From positions 186,001-250,000 of the forward strand of contig NZ_BMSY01000004.1 of NCBI RefSeq assembly GCF_014649395.1: a DNA stretch of 64,000 nt, read 5' to 3'. Both the position numbers and the translations under genes were made by a program. Within the stretch, counting starts at the first letter, position 1, and every line of letters begins with the position of its first letter. The DNA is from Streptomyces aureoverticillatus. GTDB lineage: Bacteria > Actinomycetota > Actinomycetes > Streptomycetales > Streptomycetaceae. The notes beneath the pieces were generated by a model that was not told the DNA's origin, made no database searches, and saw only the letters and a program-made list of their open reading frames with translations. Shown piece after piece: positions 9,152 through 17,227 of the stretch.

Positions 9152-9541
9152 ATGGCCATCACTGAAATGGGCGCCGCGGCGGAGGTGGATGAGACGCAGG
9201 GCGAAACCTGCACCCCCGGCCTCGCGTGCCTGCTCATCGAGCGCGACGAGGCCGAGCGCCTCGCCGTCATGCTCAAGGCCATGGCCGACCCCACGCGGTT
9301 GCAGATCTTCCGCATCATCGAGCGCGCGCCGGCCGGCGAAGCGTGCGTCTGCGACCTGGCCGACTGCCTGGGCTTCCGGCAGCCGACCGTCAGCCACCAC
9401 TTGAAGATCATGACCGAGTCGGGCCTGTTGAACCGCGAACGCCGCGGAAACTGGTCCTGGTACTCGGTGAACTACGACGGCCTGAACAGGGTGCGCGCGA
9501 TCCTCAACCCGTCGGTCGCCCCGGCAGCCGCCACGGCTTGA
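9152..9541 (+). CDS. arsR: ArsR-family metalloregulator (arsR1)
   Basis: 129-residue winged-helix repressor. The helix-turn-helix (CLGFRQPTVSHHLKIMTESG) follows an ACVCDL motif, the Cys-X-Cys arsenite/antimonite sensing site of ArsR proteins. The extra N-terminus holds two more cysteines (ETCTPGLAC). It is the first of three ArsR-type regulators in the arsenic island and stands alone upstream of the convergent arsC. It may control arsC or a lost gene. Family assignment is firm; the target is inferred. Confidence 0.88.
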   Translation: MAITEMGAAAEVDETQGETCTPGLACLLIERDEAERLAVMLKAMADPTRLQIFRIIERAPAGEACVCDLADCLGFRQPTVSHHLKIMTESGLLNRERRGNWSWYSVNYDGLNRVRAILNPSVAPAAATA

Positions 9542-9622
9542 CGCCCGCCACGGTCGTCGGCCCTCCTGGGCGTGCCGACGTGACTGACGTAGGCGCGCCG
9601 TAACAGCTCGACGTCATTGAGC

Positions 9623-9654
9623 GAGGTCCTGCTCCGAATTCGGGGTAGGACCTC
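9623..9654. terminator. Hairpin between arsR1 and arsC
   Basis: GAGGTCCT / AGGACCTC arms (8 bp, 16-nt loop) in the gap where the two genes converge; a plausible bidirectional terminator. Confidence 0.45.
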
Positions 9655-9696
9655 AGCGTTTGCGCGGGCATGAGGACCACGTTGCCGTGGTCGCGC

Positions 9697-10119
9697 TCAC
9701 GCCTGGGGGTCCGGCCGCTCCGGGGCGATCTCCTCGATCAGGCCCTCGACGAGCTTCTTGATGTCGTCGCGGATCGGGCGGACCGCCTCGACTCCCTGCC
9801 CGGCCGGGTCCTCCAACTGCCAGTCCAGATAGCGCTTGCCGGGAAAGACCGGGCAGGTGTCACCGCACCCCATGGTGATGCACACGTCGGACTCCTTGAC
9901 CGCGTCCACGGTCAGGATCTTCGGGGACTCGGCAGAGATGTCGATGCCGACCTCGCGCATCGCCTCGACGGCGGCCGGGTTGACCCGGTCGGCGGGCGCG
10001 GAACCGGCGGAGCGGACCTCGACGCGGTCCCCGGCGAGGTGGCTCAGCCACGCCGCGGCCATCTGGGAACGGCCCGCGTTGTGGACACAGACGAACAGCA
10101 CGGAGGGCTTCTCGGGCAT
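9697..10119 (-). CDS. arsC: Arsenate reductase, LMW-phosphatase type
   Basis: 140-residue enzyme that reduces As(V) to As(III). It has the low-molecular-weight phosphatase loop CVHNAGRS (Cys11, Arg17) near the N-terminus, additional cysteines in VCITMGCGDTCP that serve the thiol relay of this ArsC class, and the DWQLEDP segment carrying the general-acid Asp. Whether thioredoxin or mycothiol is the reductant cannot be read here. Start 10119 begins the conserved MPEKPSVLFVCVHN. It is divergent from arsR2-acr3-arsO, with inverted repeats between, so arsenic-inducible expression is likely. Confidence 0.95.
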   Translation of the reverse strand: MPEKPSVLFVCVHNAGRSQMAAAWLSHLAGDRVEVRSAGSAPADRVNPAAVEAMREVGIDISAESPKILTVDAVKESDVCITMGCGDTCPVFPGKRYLDWQLEDPAGQGVEAVRPIRDDIKKLVEGLIEEIAPERPDPQA

Positions 10120-10158
10120 CAGAGGTCTCTCTCGTCTCAAGATGGCATCAGGCGCGAA

Positions 10159-10207
10159 TGACATCATCACCCGATGGTGTCAGTCACCACTGATGTGAGA
10201 GTATCAG
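10159..10207. promoter_or_regulatory. ArsR operator region, arsC/arsR2 divergent promoter
   Basis: An inverted repeat TGACATCATC-N4-GATGGTGTCA (10159-10182, one mismatch) is followed by CTGAT-N8-ATCAG (10190-10207), just before the arsR2 start. Both fit dimeric ArsR sites covering the two divergent promoters. Binding is inferred. Confidence 0.55.
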
Positions 10208-10210
10208 CCC

Positions 10211-10519
10211 ATGATGACGTCAGTCGACACTGACCTGATCCGGGTCCTCGCCGACCCGCTCAGGCTCCAGATCGTGACCCTGCTCGCCCGCGAGACGCTG
10301 TGCACCACCCACCTGGTGGAGGAGACCGGCGCCCGGCAGACGAACCTCTCCAACCACCTGAGAGTCCTGCGCGAGGCCGGGGTCGTCGAGACGGAGCCGT
10401 GCGGCCGGTTCACCTACTACAAGCTGCGCCCGGATGTCATCGCCTCGCTCGCCGGCCAGTTCGCCGACCTGGCCGAGACCGCTCGTACCGCCGCCGACAA
10501 CAAGAGGGCCTGCCCGTGA
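10211..10519 (+). CDS. arsR: ArsR/SmtB-family repressor (arsR2)
   Basis: 102-residue compact winged helix with VLADPLRLQIVTLL, a single Cys at ETLCTTHLVEE in the sensing helix, and recognition helix RQTNLSNHLRVLREAG. A second Cys sits in the wing (EPCGRFTYYKL) and one at the C-terminus (RACP). This sensor geometry differs from the CVC type of the other two regulators. Its stop overlaps the acr3 start (GTGA), so it is translationally coupled to the efflux pump it presumably represses. Confidence 0.92.
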   Translation: MMTSVDTDLIRVLADPLRLQIVTLLARETLCTTHLVEETGARQTNLSNHLRVLREAGVVETEPCGRFTYYKLRPDVIASLAGQFADLAETARTAADNKRACP

Positions 10520-11610
10520 CCCGCACCGAAGCACCCGCGACCATCGCCGAGGAGGCGTCGGTCGTTCGGAAGCTGTCGACGCTCGACCGCTTTCTGGCTG
10601 TCTGGATCCTCATCGCCATGGCTGTCGGCCTGGGGCTCGGCAGGCTCGTCCCCGGCCTCGACGACACCCTCGCCAAGGTCGAGATCGGCGGCATCTCGCT
10701 GCCGATCGCGCTCGGCCTCCTGATCATGATGTACCCGGTCCTCGCCAAGGTCCGCTACGACAAGCTCGACGCCGTCACCGGCGACCGCAAGCTCATGGCC
10801 TCCTCGCTGGTCATCAACTGGGTGCTCGGCCCAGCGATCATGTTCGCCCTCGCCTGGATCTTCCTGGCGGACCTGCCCGAGTACCGCACCGGTCTGATCA
10901 TCGTCGGCCTCGCCCGCTGCATCGCCATGGTCATCATCTGGAACGACCTCGCCTGCGGCGACCGCGAGGCGGCCGCCGTCCTGGTGGCTCTCAACAGCGT
11001 CTTCCAGGTGATCGCGTTCGGCCTGCTCGGCTGGTTCTACCTCGACCTGCTGCCCGGCTGGCTGGGCCTCGGCGACGGAGAGCGTCTCGACATCTCCATG
11101 GGGAAGATCGCGCTCAACGTCGTCATCTTCCTCGGCGTCCCACTGCTCGCAGGCTTCCTGACCCGCCGGATCGGCGAGACGAAGATGGGCCGCGAGAGCT
11201 ACGAGCAGGGCTTCCTGCCGAAGATCGGCCCGTGGGCCCTGTACGGCCTGCTGTTCACCATCGTCATCCTCTTCGCGCTCCAGGGGAAGACGATCACCTC
11301 GCAGCCGCTGGACGTGGCGCGCATCGCGCTTCCCCTGCTCGTGTACTTCGCGGTGATGTGGTTCGGCACCTTCGCCCTCGGCAAGGCCATCGGCCTCGCC
11401 TACGACCGCACCGCCACCCTCGCCTTCACCGCCGCCGGCAACAACTTCGAGCTGGCCATCGCGGTCGCCATCGCCACCTTCGGCGTGACCTCCGGCCAGG
11501 CCCTCTCGGGTGTCGTCGGACCGCTCATCGAAGTGCCGGTCCTGGTCGGCCTGGTGTACGTGTCGCTCGCCTGGCGCAAGAAGTTCACCGCCGCCCAGTC
11601 GGCTTCATGA
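10516..11610 (+). CDS. acr3: ACR3-type arsenite efflux permease
   Basis: 364-residue, 10-helix arsenite exporter of the ACR3 family. It shows the signature GLARCIAMVIIWNDLACGD with essential Cys135 in helix 4, and GPLIEVPVLVGL with the conserved membrane Glu near the C-terminus. It exports As(III) made by ArsC. The GTG start overlaps the arsR2 stop and its own stop overlaps the arsO ATG, forming a tight three-gene operon. Confidence 0.95.
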   Translation: MTRTEAPATIAEEASVVRKLSTLDRFLAVWILIAMAVGLGLGRLVPGLDDTLAKVEIGGISLPIALGLLIMMYPVLAKVRYDKLDAVTGDRKLMASSLVINWVLGPAIMFALAWIFLADLPEYRTGLIIVGLARCIAMVIIWNDLACGDREAAAVLVALNSVFQVIAFGLLGWFYLDLLPGWLGLGDGERLDISMGKIALNVVIFLGVPLLAGFLTRRIGETKMGRESYEQGFLPKIGPWALYGLLFTIVILFALQGKTITSQPLDVARIALPLLVYFAVMWFGTFALGKAIGLAYDRTATLAFTAAGNNFELAIAVAIATFGVTSGQALSGVVGPLIEVPVLVGLVYVSLAWRKKFTAAQSAS

Positions 11611-12671
11611 CGCGGCACGTCGATGCGGTGGTGATCGGCGGCGGCCAGGCGGGGCTCGCCGCCGGTTACCACCTGCGCCGCCTCGGTGTGGACTTCGTCG
11701 TCCTGGATGCCCAGGCCACGCCGGGCGGTGCCTGGCAGCACGCCTGGGACTCGCTGCGCCTGTTCTCCCCGGCCGCGTACTCCTCCCTGCCCGGGCGGCC
11801 GATGCCCGTACAGATGGGAGAGACGTACCCGGACGCGGCACACGTGGTCGGCTATCTCACCGAGTACGAGCGGCGGTATGAGCTTCCGGTGCACCGGCCC
11901 GTCCGTGTCGCCGCAGTCCACCGCGAGAGCGGGACCCTGCGCGTCGAGACCGACTCCGGCACGTGGCACGCCCGCGCCGTCATCAGCGCCACCGGCACCT
12001 GGTGGCGGCCCTTCCTGCCCGCTGTGCCCGGCCGGTCCGACTTCCGCGGGCGGCAGTCGCACACGGTCGACTACCGCGGGCCGCGCGACTTCAGTGGGCA
12101 GCCTGTTGTCGTGGTCGGCGGTGGCAACTCCGGCGCCCAGATCGCCGCCGACCTGGCCCACCACACCGAGCTGACCTGGGTGACCCAGCGCCCCGCCCGT
12201 TTCCTCGCCGACGACATCGACGGACGCGCCCTGTTCGACGCCGCCACCGCGCGCCGCCGCGCCCTCGACGAGGGCCGGACCGACACCGGCGGCATCGCCT
12301 CGCTCGGTGACATCGTCGCCGTACCGCCCGTGCGCGAGGCCCGTGACGCCGGGCTGCTCAAGGCGTCACCCATGTTCGTACGCCTCGACCGCGACGGCGT
12401 CGTATGGGCCGACGGCACGCGGGCGAAGGCCGACGCGGTCATCTGGTGCACCGGCTTCCGCCCGGCGCTCGCGCACCTGGCACCCCTGGGCCTGCGGGGC
12501 CCTCGTGGCCGTATCGCCACCGCGGGAACGCGGTCCGTGGACGAGCCGCGCCTGCACCTGCTCGGCTACGGCGACTGGACCGGCCCCGCGTCCGCCACGC
12601 TCATCGGCGTCGGCCGCCCGGCCCGGGACGCGGCCCGCGCCATCGCCGAACTAGTCGCGTCTGAACGGTGA
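11607..12671 (+). CDS. arsO: ArsO-type FAD/NAD(P)H flavoprotein monooxygenase
   Basis: 354-residue flavoprotein with two Rossmann dinucleotide sites: VVIGGGQAGLAAGYHL at the N-terminus for FAD and VVVVGGGNSGAQIAADL near residue 165 for NAD(P)H. The conserved WCTGFRP segment lies near the C-terminus. ArsO-like proteins recur in ars operons of streptomycetes; their exact reaction remains poorly defined. The ATG overlaps the acr3 stop (ATGA), so it is co-translated with the pump. It converges on the PstS-like gene with only 22 bp between. Confidence 0.9.
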   Translation: MTRHVDAVVIGGGQAGLAAGYHLRRLGVDFVVLDAQATPGGAWQHAWDSLRLFSPAAYSSLPGRPMPVQMGETYPDAAHVVGYLTEYERRYELPVHRPVRVAAVHRESGTLRVETDSGTWHARAVISATGTWWRPFLPAVPGRSDFRGRQSHTVDYRGPRDFSGQPVVVVGGGNSGAQIAADLAHHTELTWVTQRPARFLADDIDGRALFDAATARRRALDEGRTDTGGIASLGDIVAVPPVREARDAGLLKASPMFVRLDRDGVVWADGTRAKADAVIWCTGFRPALAHLAPLGLRGPRGRIATAGTRSVDEPRLHLLGYGDWTGPASATLIGVGRPARDAARAIAELVASER

Positions 12672-12693
12672 TTGAGGCACCAAGTGAAGCCCG

Positions 12694-13836
12694 TCAGCGC
12701 AGCGCCCTGACGACCTTGCGCACCTCGGCGGCGACGGACTCCGGCAGCGGCGCGTAGTGGATCCTGGACAGGGGCCGCTGGCCCGCCGGGCTCGCGGTGT
12801 AGGTCAGGAAGGACTTGAGCGCGGGCAGGGTGTCGGGCTTGTTGCCCCGGTCGCAGACGATCTCGTACGACACCAGGACGATCGGATACCTGCCGTCGGC
12901 CGCGGTCCGGTAGTCGAACTTCAAGGTCATGTCCTTGCCCGCACCGACGACCTCGGCGGCAGCTATGCCCGCGGACGCGGTCTTCGTCGTCGCCGGCACG
13001 GGCTCGCTGCCGCCGGTGTCGATGCGCACGCTCTGCATCTGGAACTTGCTGGTGAAGGACAACTCGAAGTAACCGATGGAACCGACGGTGGAGTTCACCG
13101 TCTTGGCCACGAGATCCGATCCGCTGGCGGAGATGCCCCCGCGCCCCTGCCACGCCTTCTCCGCCGGGTGCGACCAGGCCTCGGGGGCCGCGTCCGCGAG
13201 ATAGGCCTGGAGGTTCTGGGTCGTGCCCGAGTCGTCGGACCGGTGTACCGCCTTGATGGGCATGGACGGCAGCGTGGCGTCGGGGTTGAGCTTGCGGATG
13301 GCCGGGTGGTCCCAGGTGGTGATCTTCGAGTCGAAGATCCTGGCCACCGTGGGCGCGTCCAGGACCAGGTCGTCGACGCCGGGCACGTTGTATCCGAGCG
13401 CGATGGGGCCGCCCAGCATGGGCAGGTTGATGGCGCGGCCGCCCGGGCAGACGCCCTCGGCCGGCTTCGCCTTCTCCGGGTCGACGGGGGTGTCGGAGCC
13501 GCCGAAGGACGTGGCCCCGCGCATGAATTGGGCGACGCCCGCACCGGAGCCCAGCGGGTTGTAGGCGATCCGCACCGGCGGGCAGGCCCGCTCGTACTGC
13601 TTGATCCAGTACTTCATCGCGTGCTGCTGAGCGCTCGACCCCGAACCGGGCACCTTCCCGCGCTCGGCACAGGCCGCGTCTGCGACGGCGGGTGGCGGCG
13701 TGGGTACGCCGGACTCGGGGGCGGAGCTGTCGGCTTCCCACACCCAGGCCAGCGCTCCACCAGCCGCCGCCACCACCGCCGCGGCCACGCCGACCGGAAG
13801 GAGAAGGCTCCGCTTGCCGCGCCGCCGATGCTGCAC
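12694..13836 (-). CDS. PstS-like phosphate-binding protein
   Basis: 380-residue extracytoplasmic binding protein of the PstS family with the typical phosphate-pocket segments (KYWIKQYE, NPLGSGAGVAQFM, SFGGSDTPV, RSDDSGTTQNLQAYL). The N-terminus has basic residues then a hydrophobic helix (SLLLPVGVAAAVVAAAGGAL) but no lipobox cysteine at its end, so it may be a membrane-anchored or cleaved secreted form rather than a lipoprotein. The start is GTG behind AAAGGGG. No pstCAB follows. Because arsenate mimics phosphate, its place between two ars operons suggests phosphate scavenging or arsenate discrimination; this is inference. Confidence 0.88.
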   Translation of the reverse strand: MQHRRRGKRSLLLPVGVAAAVVAAAGGALAWVWEADSSAPESGVPTPPPAVADAACAERGKVPGSGSSAQQHAMKYWIKQYERACPPVRIAYNPLGSGAGVAQFMRGATSFGGSDTPVDPEKAKPAEGVCPGGRAINLPMLGGPIALGYNVPGVDDLVLDAPTVARIFDSKITTWDHPAIRKLNPDATLPSMPIKAVHRSDDSGTTQNLQAYLADAAPEAWSHPAEKAWQGRGGISASGSDLVAKTVNSTVGSIGYFELSFTSKFQMQSVRIDTGGSEPVPATTKTASAGIAAAEVVGAGKDMTLKFDYRTAADGRYPIVLVSYEIVCDRGNKPDTLPALKSFLTYTASPAGQRPLSRIHYAPLPESVAAEVRKVVRALR

Positions 13837-14037
13837 CCCTGACCCCTTTCAACAGGCGTACGGGCGGCGGGCCGTATGTCATCGCCGTGGTCTGGCCGTT
13901 GACTCGCGCCGCCACTTACCAGGGGATAGATGCTTGCCTATGCAGTGTTGACATTGGCGACGCGCAGGCGAACGCCAGTTGACGCGTTCCCGACGCGCAG
14001 GGGCGCGAGGAGGCAACGGCGTCACGGCGATCCGGAC

Positions 14038-14403
14038 TCAGCGAGCAGTGAGCAGCTGCCCCATCGCCGCGAGGACCGACGGCTCCACCCGGTAGTAGAC
14101 CCAGGTGCCGCGCCGCTCCGAGGTGAGCAGCCCGGCCTCCCTGAGCTTCTTCAGGTGATGGGAGACGGTCGGCTGCGAGACCCCGACGTCGGAGATGTCG
14201 CACACGCAAGCCTCACCGCCCTCGTGCGAGGCCACCGCCGAGAACAGCCGCAGCCGCACCGGGTCGCCGAGCGCCTTGAACATCGGCGCCGTGCGCTCCG
14301 CCTCCTCGGCACTGAAGGGGCGCTCGGTCAGGGGCGGACAGCAGGGCGCCACGGCCTCGGCGGGTTCGGGGTCCAGCAGCGGCAGCACCTTGGCGTTCGA
14401 CAT
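14038..14403 (-). CDS. arsR: ArsR-family metalloregulator (arsR3)
   Basis: 121-residue repressor with EACVCDISD (Cys-X-Cys sensor) and recognition helix SQPTVSHHLKKLREAG, most like arsR1. A Cys pair (APCCPP) lies near the N-terminus. The ATG at 14403 is chosen because the sequence before it is the shared promoter with the divergent flavoprotein gene. An 11-bp element, TCTATGTTGAC, occurs beside this start and again before the flavoprotein. Confidence 0.92.
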   Translation of the reverse strand: MSNAKVLPLLDPEPAEAVAPCCPPLTERPFSAEEAERTAPMFKALGDPVRLRLFSAVASHEGGEACVCDISDVGVSQPTVSHHLKKLREAGLLTSERRGTWVYYRVEPSVLAAMGQLLTAR

Positions 14404-14406
14404 ACA

Positions 14407-14560
14407 TCTATGTTGACACATGTCGAACCAGTGCGGCCAGGCCCTACGGCACGGCGAACACGCGTGGCGCGAACACGTGGGGCCGGCCAGCCCCGACGCA
14501 GGCGCGCGGCCAAGAGACCGGCGATCCACTCCCGCAGATTCGATAAACGTCTATGTTGAC
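14407..14560. promoter_or_regulatory. Repeated ArsR3 operator element
   Basis: TCTATGTTGAC occurs at 14407-14417, beside the arsR3 start, and at 14550-14560, 70 bp before the flavoprotein. Each is followed within 10 bases by ATCGA or GTCGA. Identical spaced copies in a divergent promoter suggest one repressor controlling both genes. Confidence 0.55.
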
Positions 14561-14629
14561 GCTCATCGAAGCAGGTGGCATGCTGGCCCGCACAAGACAT
14601 CGACAGAAGTCGAAACAAAGGGGAATGTC

Positions 14630-15988
14630 GTGAGCGCGCCCACCAAGGATCAGCTGCCCGTCGTGGTCATCGGTGCCGGGCCTGTCGGCCTGGCCGCCGC
14701 CGCCCACCTCGTCGAACGGGGCCTCGAACCGCTGATCCTGGAGGCAGGACCGTCGGCCGGAACCGCCGTGCGGGACTGGGCTCACGTCCGGCTGTTCTCC
14801 CCGTGGGCCGAGGTCACCGACCCGGCGGCCGAGAAGCTCCTCGCCCCGACCGGCTGGGTGCGCCCGGACAGCGCGACGTATCCGACCGGCGGCGACTGGG
14901 CCGAGCAGTACCTCCAGCCGCTCGCCGACGTTCTCGGCGACACGGTCCGCTACGGCGTCACGGTGACCGGCGTGGCCCGGGCGGGCCGGGACCGCATCGT
15001 CGACTCCGGCCGCGACCAGCAGCCCTTCACCGTCCACATCCGCACCGCTCGGGGCGGCGAGGAGCGGATCACCGCCCGCGCCGTCATCGACGCCTCCGGC
15101 ACCTGGTCCGGCCCCGCCCCGCTGGGCGCGAACGGCCTGCCCGCCCTCGGCGAGACGGCCTGCGCCGAGCACATCTCGCATCGGGTGCCGGATCTCAAGG
15201 ACCCAGCCGTACGCGCTCGTTACGCGGGCCGGCGCACCGCCGTCGTCGGCTCCGGCGCTTCCGCCTTCACCGCCCTCGCCCACCTCGCCGACCTGGCGCG
15301 GGAGGAGCCGGGCACACACGCGGTGTGGATCCTGCGCCGCGGGATCGGCGCCGACACCTTCGGCGGCGGCGAGGCCGACCAGCTCCCGGCGCGCGGGGCG
15401 CTCGGCCTGCGCGCCAAGGCGGCGGTGGCGGACGGGCACGCGTCCGCGGTCACCGGCTTCCGTACCGAGGCGGTCGAGCGCACCGGTGACGGCCGACTGA
15501 CACTGGTGGCCGAGGACGGCCGCCGCCTGGACCCGGTCGACGAGGTCATCGTCCTGACCGGTTTCCGCCCCGACCTGGGCTTCCTCTCCGAGCTCCGCCT
15601 CGGCCTGGACGAGCGCCTCCAGGCACCGACCGCGCTCGCCCCGCTCATCGACCCCAACGTCCACTCGTGCGGCACCGTCTACCCGCACGGCGTGAACGAG
15701 CTGTCCCACCCGGAGAAGGACGTCTACCTGGTCGGCATGAAGTCCTACGGCCGCGCCCCCACGTTCCTGGCCATGACCGGCTACGAACAGGTCCGCTCCG
15801 TCACCGCGGCCCTCGCCGGAGACCAGGATGCGGCCGAGCGCGTCGAGCTCACCCTCCCCGAGACCGGCGTGTGCGGTGGTGCGGGCCTCTTCGACGACCC
15901 CGAGAACACCGAGCAGGCCGGGGGCTGTTGCGCCGCTCCCGCCACCCTCCAGGTCGGGGGCGCGACCAGCACCTCTGGGGGCTGCTGA
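14630..15988 (+). CDS. ArsO-like flavoprotein with Cys-rich tail
   Basis: 452-residue FAD/NAD(P)H oxidoreductase, longer than arsO. The FAD site is VVVIGAGPVGLAAAAHL; the second dinucleotide site is TAVVGSGASAFTALAHL; VLTGFRPDLGFL is the C-terminal family motif. The last 40 residues contain Cys singly (GVCGGAG), as a pair (GGCCAAP) and as the penultimate motif SGGC, a plausible As(III) thiolate site. The GTG start has AAAGGGG upstream; the longer frame runs across the operator and is rejected. It is divergent from arsR3 and presumably arsenic-inducible. Its reaction is unknown. Confidence 0.85.
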   Translation: MSAPTKDQLPVVVIGAGPVGLAAAAHLVERGLEPLILEAGPSAGTAVRDWAHVRLFSPWAEVTDPAAEKLLAPTGWVRPDSATYPTGGDWAEQYLQPLADVLGDTVRYGVTVTGVARAGRDRIVDSGRDQQPFTVHIRTARGGEERITARAVIDASGTWSGPAPLGANGLPALGETACAEHISHRVPDLKDPAVRARYAGRRTAVVGSGASAFTALAHLADLAREEPGTHAVWILRRGIGADTFGGGEADQLPARGALGLRAKAAVADGHASAVTGFRTEAVERTGDGRLTLVAEDGRRLDPVDEVIVLTGFRPDLGFLSELRLGLDERLQAPTALAPLIDPNVHSCGTVYPHGVNELSHPEKDVYLVGMKSYGRAPTFLAMTGYEQVRSVTAALAGDQDAAERVELTLPETGVCGGAGLFDDPENTEQAGGCCAAPATLQVGGATSTSGGC

Positions 15989-16015
15989 CCGGGGCGACGG
16001 ACCTCGACACCCTCA

Positions 16016-16050
16016 AGGGCGCGACCGGCACCGGGGACCGGTCGCGCCCT
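16016..16050. terminator. Hairpin terminator after flavoprotein
   Basis: Perfect 13-bp stem AGGGCGCGACCGG / CCGGTCGCGCCCT with a 9-nt loop, 28 bp past the stop codon and downstream of the kdsD remnant on the other strand; probably bidirectional. Confidence 0.8.
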
Positions 16051-16127
16051 CGCGCCGCCCCATCCCCGGGACCACCTCGGCGAGCGGGGCGTGCCGGGCG
16101 TGGGGTGCGGCGGTCATCGCCGCTCCC

Positions 16128-16298
16128 GCGCCAGGCGTCCCGCAGGGATACCGCCGTTCGCAGGGCTTCCTCGGTGTGGCCACTGTTGCTGACCGCCACC
16201 GCCACATCCCCGGCCCGCGCCACACCGAGGCCGCCGTGCAGGGCGTTCGAGTTTCCAGCGGCAGCCGTGTCCCGGCCGGGGGATTCCTCCGCGCTCAC
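16128..16298 (-). pseudogene. Decayed kdsD/SIS-domain isomerase fragment
   Basis: A GTG overlapping the kdsA stop (GTGA) starts a frame reading VSAEESPGRDTAAAGNS. It then jumps to ALHGGLGV and GDVAVAVSNSGHTEEAL, the sugar-isomerase (SIS) core of arabinose-5-phosphate isomerase (KdsD/KpsF), where the usual form is HGDLG...GDVVxAxSNSGETEE. The first 80 or so residues of that family and everything after the core (CBS domains) are missing. The open frame runs on into the terminator. An internal deletion of a once-coupled kdsA-kdsD operon explains this best. Confidence 0.65.
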
Positions 16299-17137
16299 GC
16301 CGTCATTCCCTTGACGAGGTCGTCGACTGCCTTCAGCGCGGCGAGCAGACCGGGAAGCTGGTCCAGGGCAAGGCTGTTGCTGCCGTCGCTCAGGGCACGG
16401 GCCGGGTCCTCGTGGACCTCCATGAACACCCCCGCCACTCCGACCGCCACCGCGGCCCTCGCCAGGTGCGGGATGAACGCCGGCTGCCCGCCGGTCGCAT
16501 CGCCCGTCCCTCCGGGCAGCTGCACACTGTGGGTCGCGTCGAACAGGACCGGCGCGCCGGTCTGCCGCAGCATCACCAACGACCGGTAGTCCACCACGAG
16601 GTTCTGATACCCGAAAGTGAACCCGCGCTCGGTGACCATCACCTGGCTGTTGCCCCCGGAGCGGGCCTTGGCGACCATCGGCAACGCTTCCTGCGGGGAC
16701 AGGAACTGACCCTTCTTGATGTTCACCGGCTTCCCCGCGCCGCACACGGCCAGCAGGAAGTCGGTCTGCCGGCACAGGAATGCCGGCGTCTGCAGTACGT
16801 CGACCACCTCGGCGACCGCCGCCACGTCCTGGCGCTCATGCACATCAGTGATGACCGGCACGCCGACTTCAGAACGGACCTCGGCCAGAATCTCCAGACC
16901 GGCGTCCAGCCCCGGACCGCGGAAGGAACCCACCGAGGTCCTGTTGGCCTTGTCGTAGGAAGCCTTAAACACATACGGCACACCCAGCCGCCCCGCGATC
17001 TGAGCGGTCCGCTCGGCATGCCTCAGCGCCGAATCCCGACTCTCGATCACGCACGGACCGGCGACCAGCGTAAACGGACCACCCTGGTCCACCACCAGAT
17101 CCCCCACCCGCACCGGCGCCACACCGCTGACCGTCAT
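16295..17137 (-). CDS. kdsA: 3-deoxy-8-phosphooctulonate synthase (KDO8P synthase)
   Basis: 280-residue TIM-barrel enzyme condensing arabinose-5-phosphate with PEP, close to the usual 280-285. It begins FTLVAGPCVIESRDSA; the Cys in GPC marks the metal-dependent class, where the metal-free class has Asn. Other signatures are VFKASYDKANRTS, TDVHE, VNIKKGQFLSP, MVTERGFTFGYQNLVVDYRS and FDATHSVQLPGG. ATG 17137 is preferred over 17164. KDO8P is an LPS sugar precursor, so the gene is unexpected in a Gram-positive; a cell-wall polymer or secreted glycan is one possible use. The remains of kdsD follow at once. Confidence 0.93.
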   Translation of the reverse strand: MTVSGVAPVRVGDLVVDQGGPFTLVAGPCVIESRDSALRHAERTAQIAGRLGVPYVFKASYDKANRTSVGSFRGPGLDAGLEILAEVRSEVGVPVITDVHERQDVAAVAEVVDVLQTPAFLCRQTDFLLAVCGAGKPVNIKKGQFLSPQEALPMVAKARSGGNSQVMVTERGFTFGYQNLVVDYRSLVMLRQTGAPVLFDATHSVQLPGGTGDATGGQPAFIPHLARAAVAVGVAGVFMEVHEDPARALSDGSNSLALDQLPGLLAALKAVDDLVKGMTA

Positions 17138-17227
17138 GGATCCTCCCCGTTCAACCCCAGTCACGGACGAGCAGACATCCAGAATCGATGATCAGGCCAA
17201 ACGCAACAGCGCGCCTATTGTCGGTGC

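Noticed and set aside
10434-12671. 745-codon frame across acr3 and arsO
   Set aside because: The first 390 codons are an out-of-frame reading of acr3; arsO begins at the ATG overlapping the acr3 stop.
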